DNA of 42,828 nucleotides from Clostridium psychrophilum (GTDB lineage: Bacteria > Bacillota > Clostridia > Clostridiales > Clostridiaceae): positions 1 through 42,828 of the forward strand of contig NZ_JAHLEC010000026.1 in assembly GCF_018861705.1 (NCBI RefSeq). Reading direction: 5' to 3'. This document shows positions 42,048 through 42,828 of the stretch, one piece after another (the first letter of the stretch is position 1; each line of letters opens with the position of its first letter). Under the pieces are notes generated by a model. It saw only the letters and a program-made list of their open reading frames with translations, made no database searches and was not told the origin of the DNA. Both the position numbers and the translations under genes were made by a program.

Positions 42048-42188
42048 CTACTCTAAAAATATATTGTCCTTTATAGAACAATCCTCTATCAACATTTTTT
42101 CTGCTAATTGTAATTTCATAAGATTTTGTTTTGACACTATTTTATTTTCTTTCTTGTCTTCTATTATAAATTCATCTGATTTTTCCAT
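42048..42188 (-). CDS. Very small hypothetical protein, 46 aa
   Basis: ATG at 42188 with AAGGGGATG 8-9 bases upstream. The product starts MEKSDEFIIEDKKENKIVSK and ends DCSIKDNIFLE. Charged and helical, no membrane segment. It lies 34 bases after the MerR-like gene and about 60 bases before the 99-aa gene, all on the minus strand. The length, ribosome site and position support a real gene; no family is recognised. Confidence 0.5.
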   Translation of the reverse strand: MEKSDEFIIEDKKENKIVSKQNLMKLQLAEKMLIEDCSIKDNIFLE

Positions 42189-42222
42189 TGTTAGTACATC
42201 CCCTTTGATTTTAAGTGTATTT

Positions 42223-42495
42223 TTATAAATAGAAATTATTTTCTTGATTTATTTTAATCCTATTAATATTTAGTACCTTTTTAGTAGCTTTATAATCTAA
42301 ACCTTCATCATTCAATTTAAATATAAATTTAAATGTTTCAATGTCATTTTTACTATACATTTTTTCTCTATCATTATTTCGTTTAATATTTAAACCCACA
42401 GTTTTTTCTATATATCTTAAATTAAAATTTTCTATTTTAAGCAATTTGCATACTTGATCCATTGAATATGTTTCATTATCAATTATTATAGTCAT
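42223..42495 (-). CDS. MerR-like helix-turn-helix protein, 90 aa
   Basis: TYSMDQVCKLLKIENFNLRY is a MerR-type HTH (recognition helix then R-Y wing), followed by the wing KRNNDREKMYSKNDIETFKF and the FKLNDEGLDYKATKKVL helix, as in small MerR-like excisionase/regulator proteins. The protein stops before any effector domain. The ribosome site AGGAG directly abuts the ATG at 42495, with no spacing, so the real start may be a non-ATG codon a few residues inside or the M12 of YSMDQ. Probably controls the two small genes downstream. Confidence 0.6.
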   Translation of the reverse strand: MTIIIDNETYSMDQVCKLLKIENFNLRYIEKTVGLNIKRNNDREKMYSKNDIETFKFIFKLNDEGLDYKATKKVLNINRIKINQENNFYL

Positions 42496-42560
42496 CTCCT
42501 AATATTATAGTTTTAATAGTCTTAACAAAAGTTGTTATAATCTTATTGGATTAATCACTT

Positions 42561-42607
42561 AGCAATAAAAAATACTGCACTTTGGTGAGTGCAGTATTTT
42601 TATTGCT
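42561..42607. terminator. Strong bidirectional intrinsic terminator
   Basis: AGCAATAAAAA and TACTGCACT pair with AGTGCAGTA and TTTTTATTGCT around a TTGG-type loop. It isolates the right-edge cluster from whatever lies beyond the window. Confidence 0.85.
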
Positions 42608-42828
42608 AGGAGATTTTCCAACAAAAACTTATGCTGTATGATTTTATTATATACTACTTTACATATTTATTCTATGTATTTGGTAAAAAAGTATTATTTT
42701 TACAACTAATATTTTAATCCTCAATTGCAAAAGTAAATTCCACCCCAATACATAAAACAGTGGAAGTTAGTCTTACAAATTAAAAGGTAGATTTTACCTT
42801 TACAAATTATTATAATAATATTAGATAT
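42608..42828. other. Right-edge sequence without a recognised gene
   Basis: AT-rich. A short hairpin (AAAGGTA/TACCTTT, about 42782-42802) is visible. On the minus strand a short open stretch ends GVEFTFAIED (stop near 42717), vaguely like a histidine kinase C-terminus, too short to call. Confidence 0.3.

Noticed and set aside
42717-42790. Minus-strand stretch ending GVEFTFAIED, reminiscent of a histidine kinase C-terminus
   Set aside because: Only about ten residues fit and no G2 box is visible; likely chance.
1-42828. CRISPR array, tRNA, rRNA, transposase or phage genes
   Set aside because: Looked for on both strands; no regularly spaced direct repeats, cloverleaf genes, or recombinase/transposase motifs were seen.

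Overview
The window reads as chromosome of a low-GC, endospore-forming Firmicute, most likely a Clostridium. Support comes from the very AT-rich base composition, strong AGGAGG-type ribosome sites, a Tlp-type small acid-soluble spore protein, a probable GerA-family germination protein at the left edge, a clostridial-type agr locus, and a fermentative 2,3-butanediol dehydrogenase. I see no rRNA, tRNA, CRISPR array, transposase or phage module. The species is not determinable from what I can see.

Layout. 1-10 kb: a partial germination gene, a small membrane protein, an MBL hydrolase, aspartate 4-decarboxylase/transaminase, a C39-like protease homologue, a class I aminotransferase, a PpaX-like HAD phosphatase, gpmA and an amino acid permease. 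10-15.7 kb: a lipoprotein, a DUF1186 protein, a GGDEF + HD-GYP c-di-GMP protein, and a four-gene agr-like locus (DUF5317 protein, kinase-less AgrC-like membrane protein, AgrB, AgrD). No AgrC kinase or AgrA lies beside it. 16-26.8 kb: a complete maltose/maltodextrin unit. It has a MalEFG-type importer without its ATPase, a cytosolic GH13 enzyme, a MalR-like LacI repressor, beta-phosphoglucomutase, maltose phosphorylase and a neopullulanase/cyclomaltodextrinase. LacI-type operators sit in front of all three transcription units. Imported maltodextrins would be cut to maltose, phosphorolysed to glucose plus beta-glucose-1-phosphate, and isomerised to glucose-6-phosphate. 27-36 kb: a MATE exporter behind a probable attenuator, DUF975, GNAT, BrnQ, Tlp, HtrA, a nucleotidyltransferase, RNase Z and a PilZ protein. 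36-43 kb: a decaying region with pseudogene fragments (2-hydroxyacid dehydrogenase, sigma-54 activator, histidine kinase). Between them are intact bdhA, a cupin, a CorC/HlyC-type protein and a set of small hypothetical genes with a MerR-like HTH protein.

The least explained structure is a dispersed hairpin repeat with a conserved tail (four copies, one degenerate). Its stem shows compensating changes, and three copies sit between a stop codon and that gene's terminator. Other points of interest are an AgrD precursor with two cysteines in the predicted ring, a sigma-54-type promoter on bdhA beside a truncated sigma-54 activator gene, and the attenuator in front of the MATE gene. All assignments come from reading the sequence; no database search was run.
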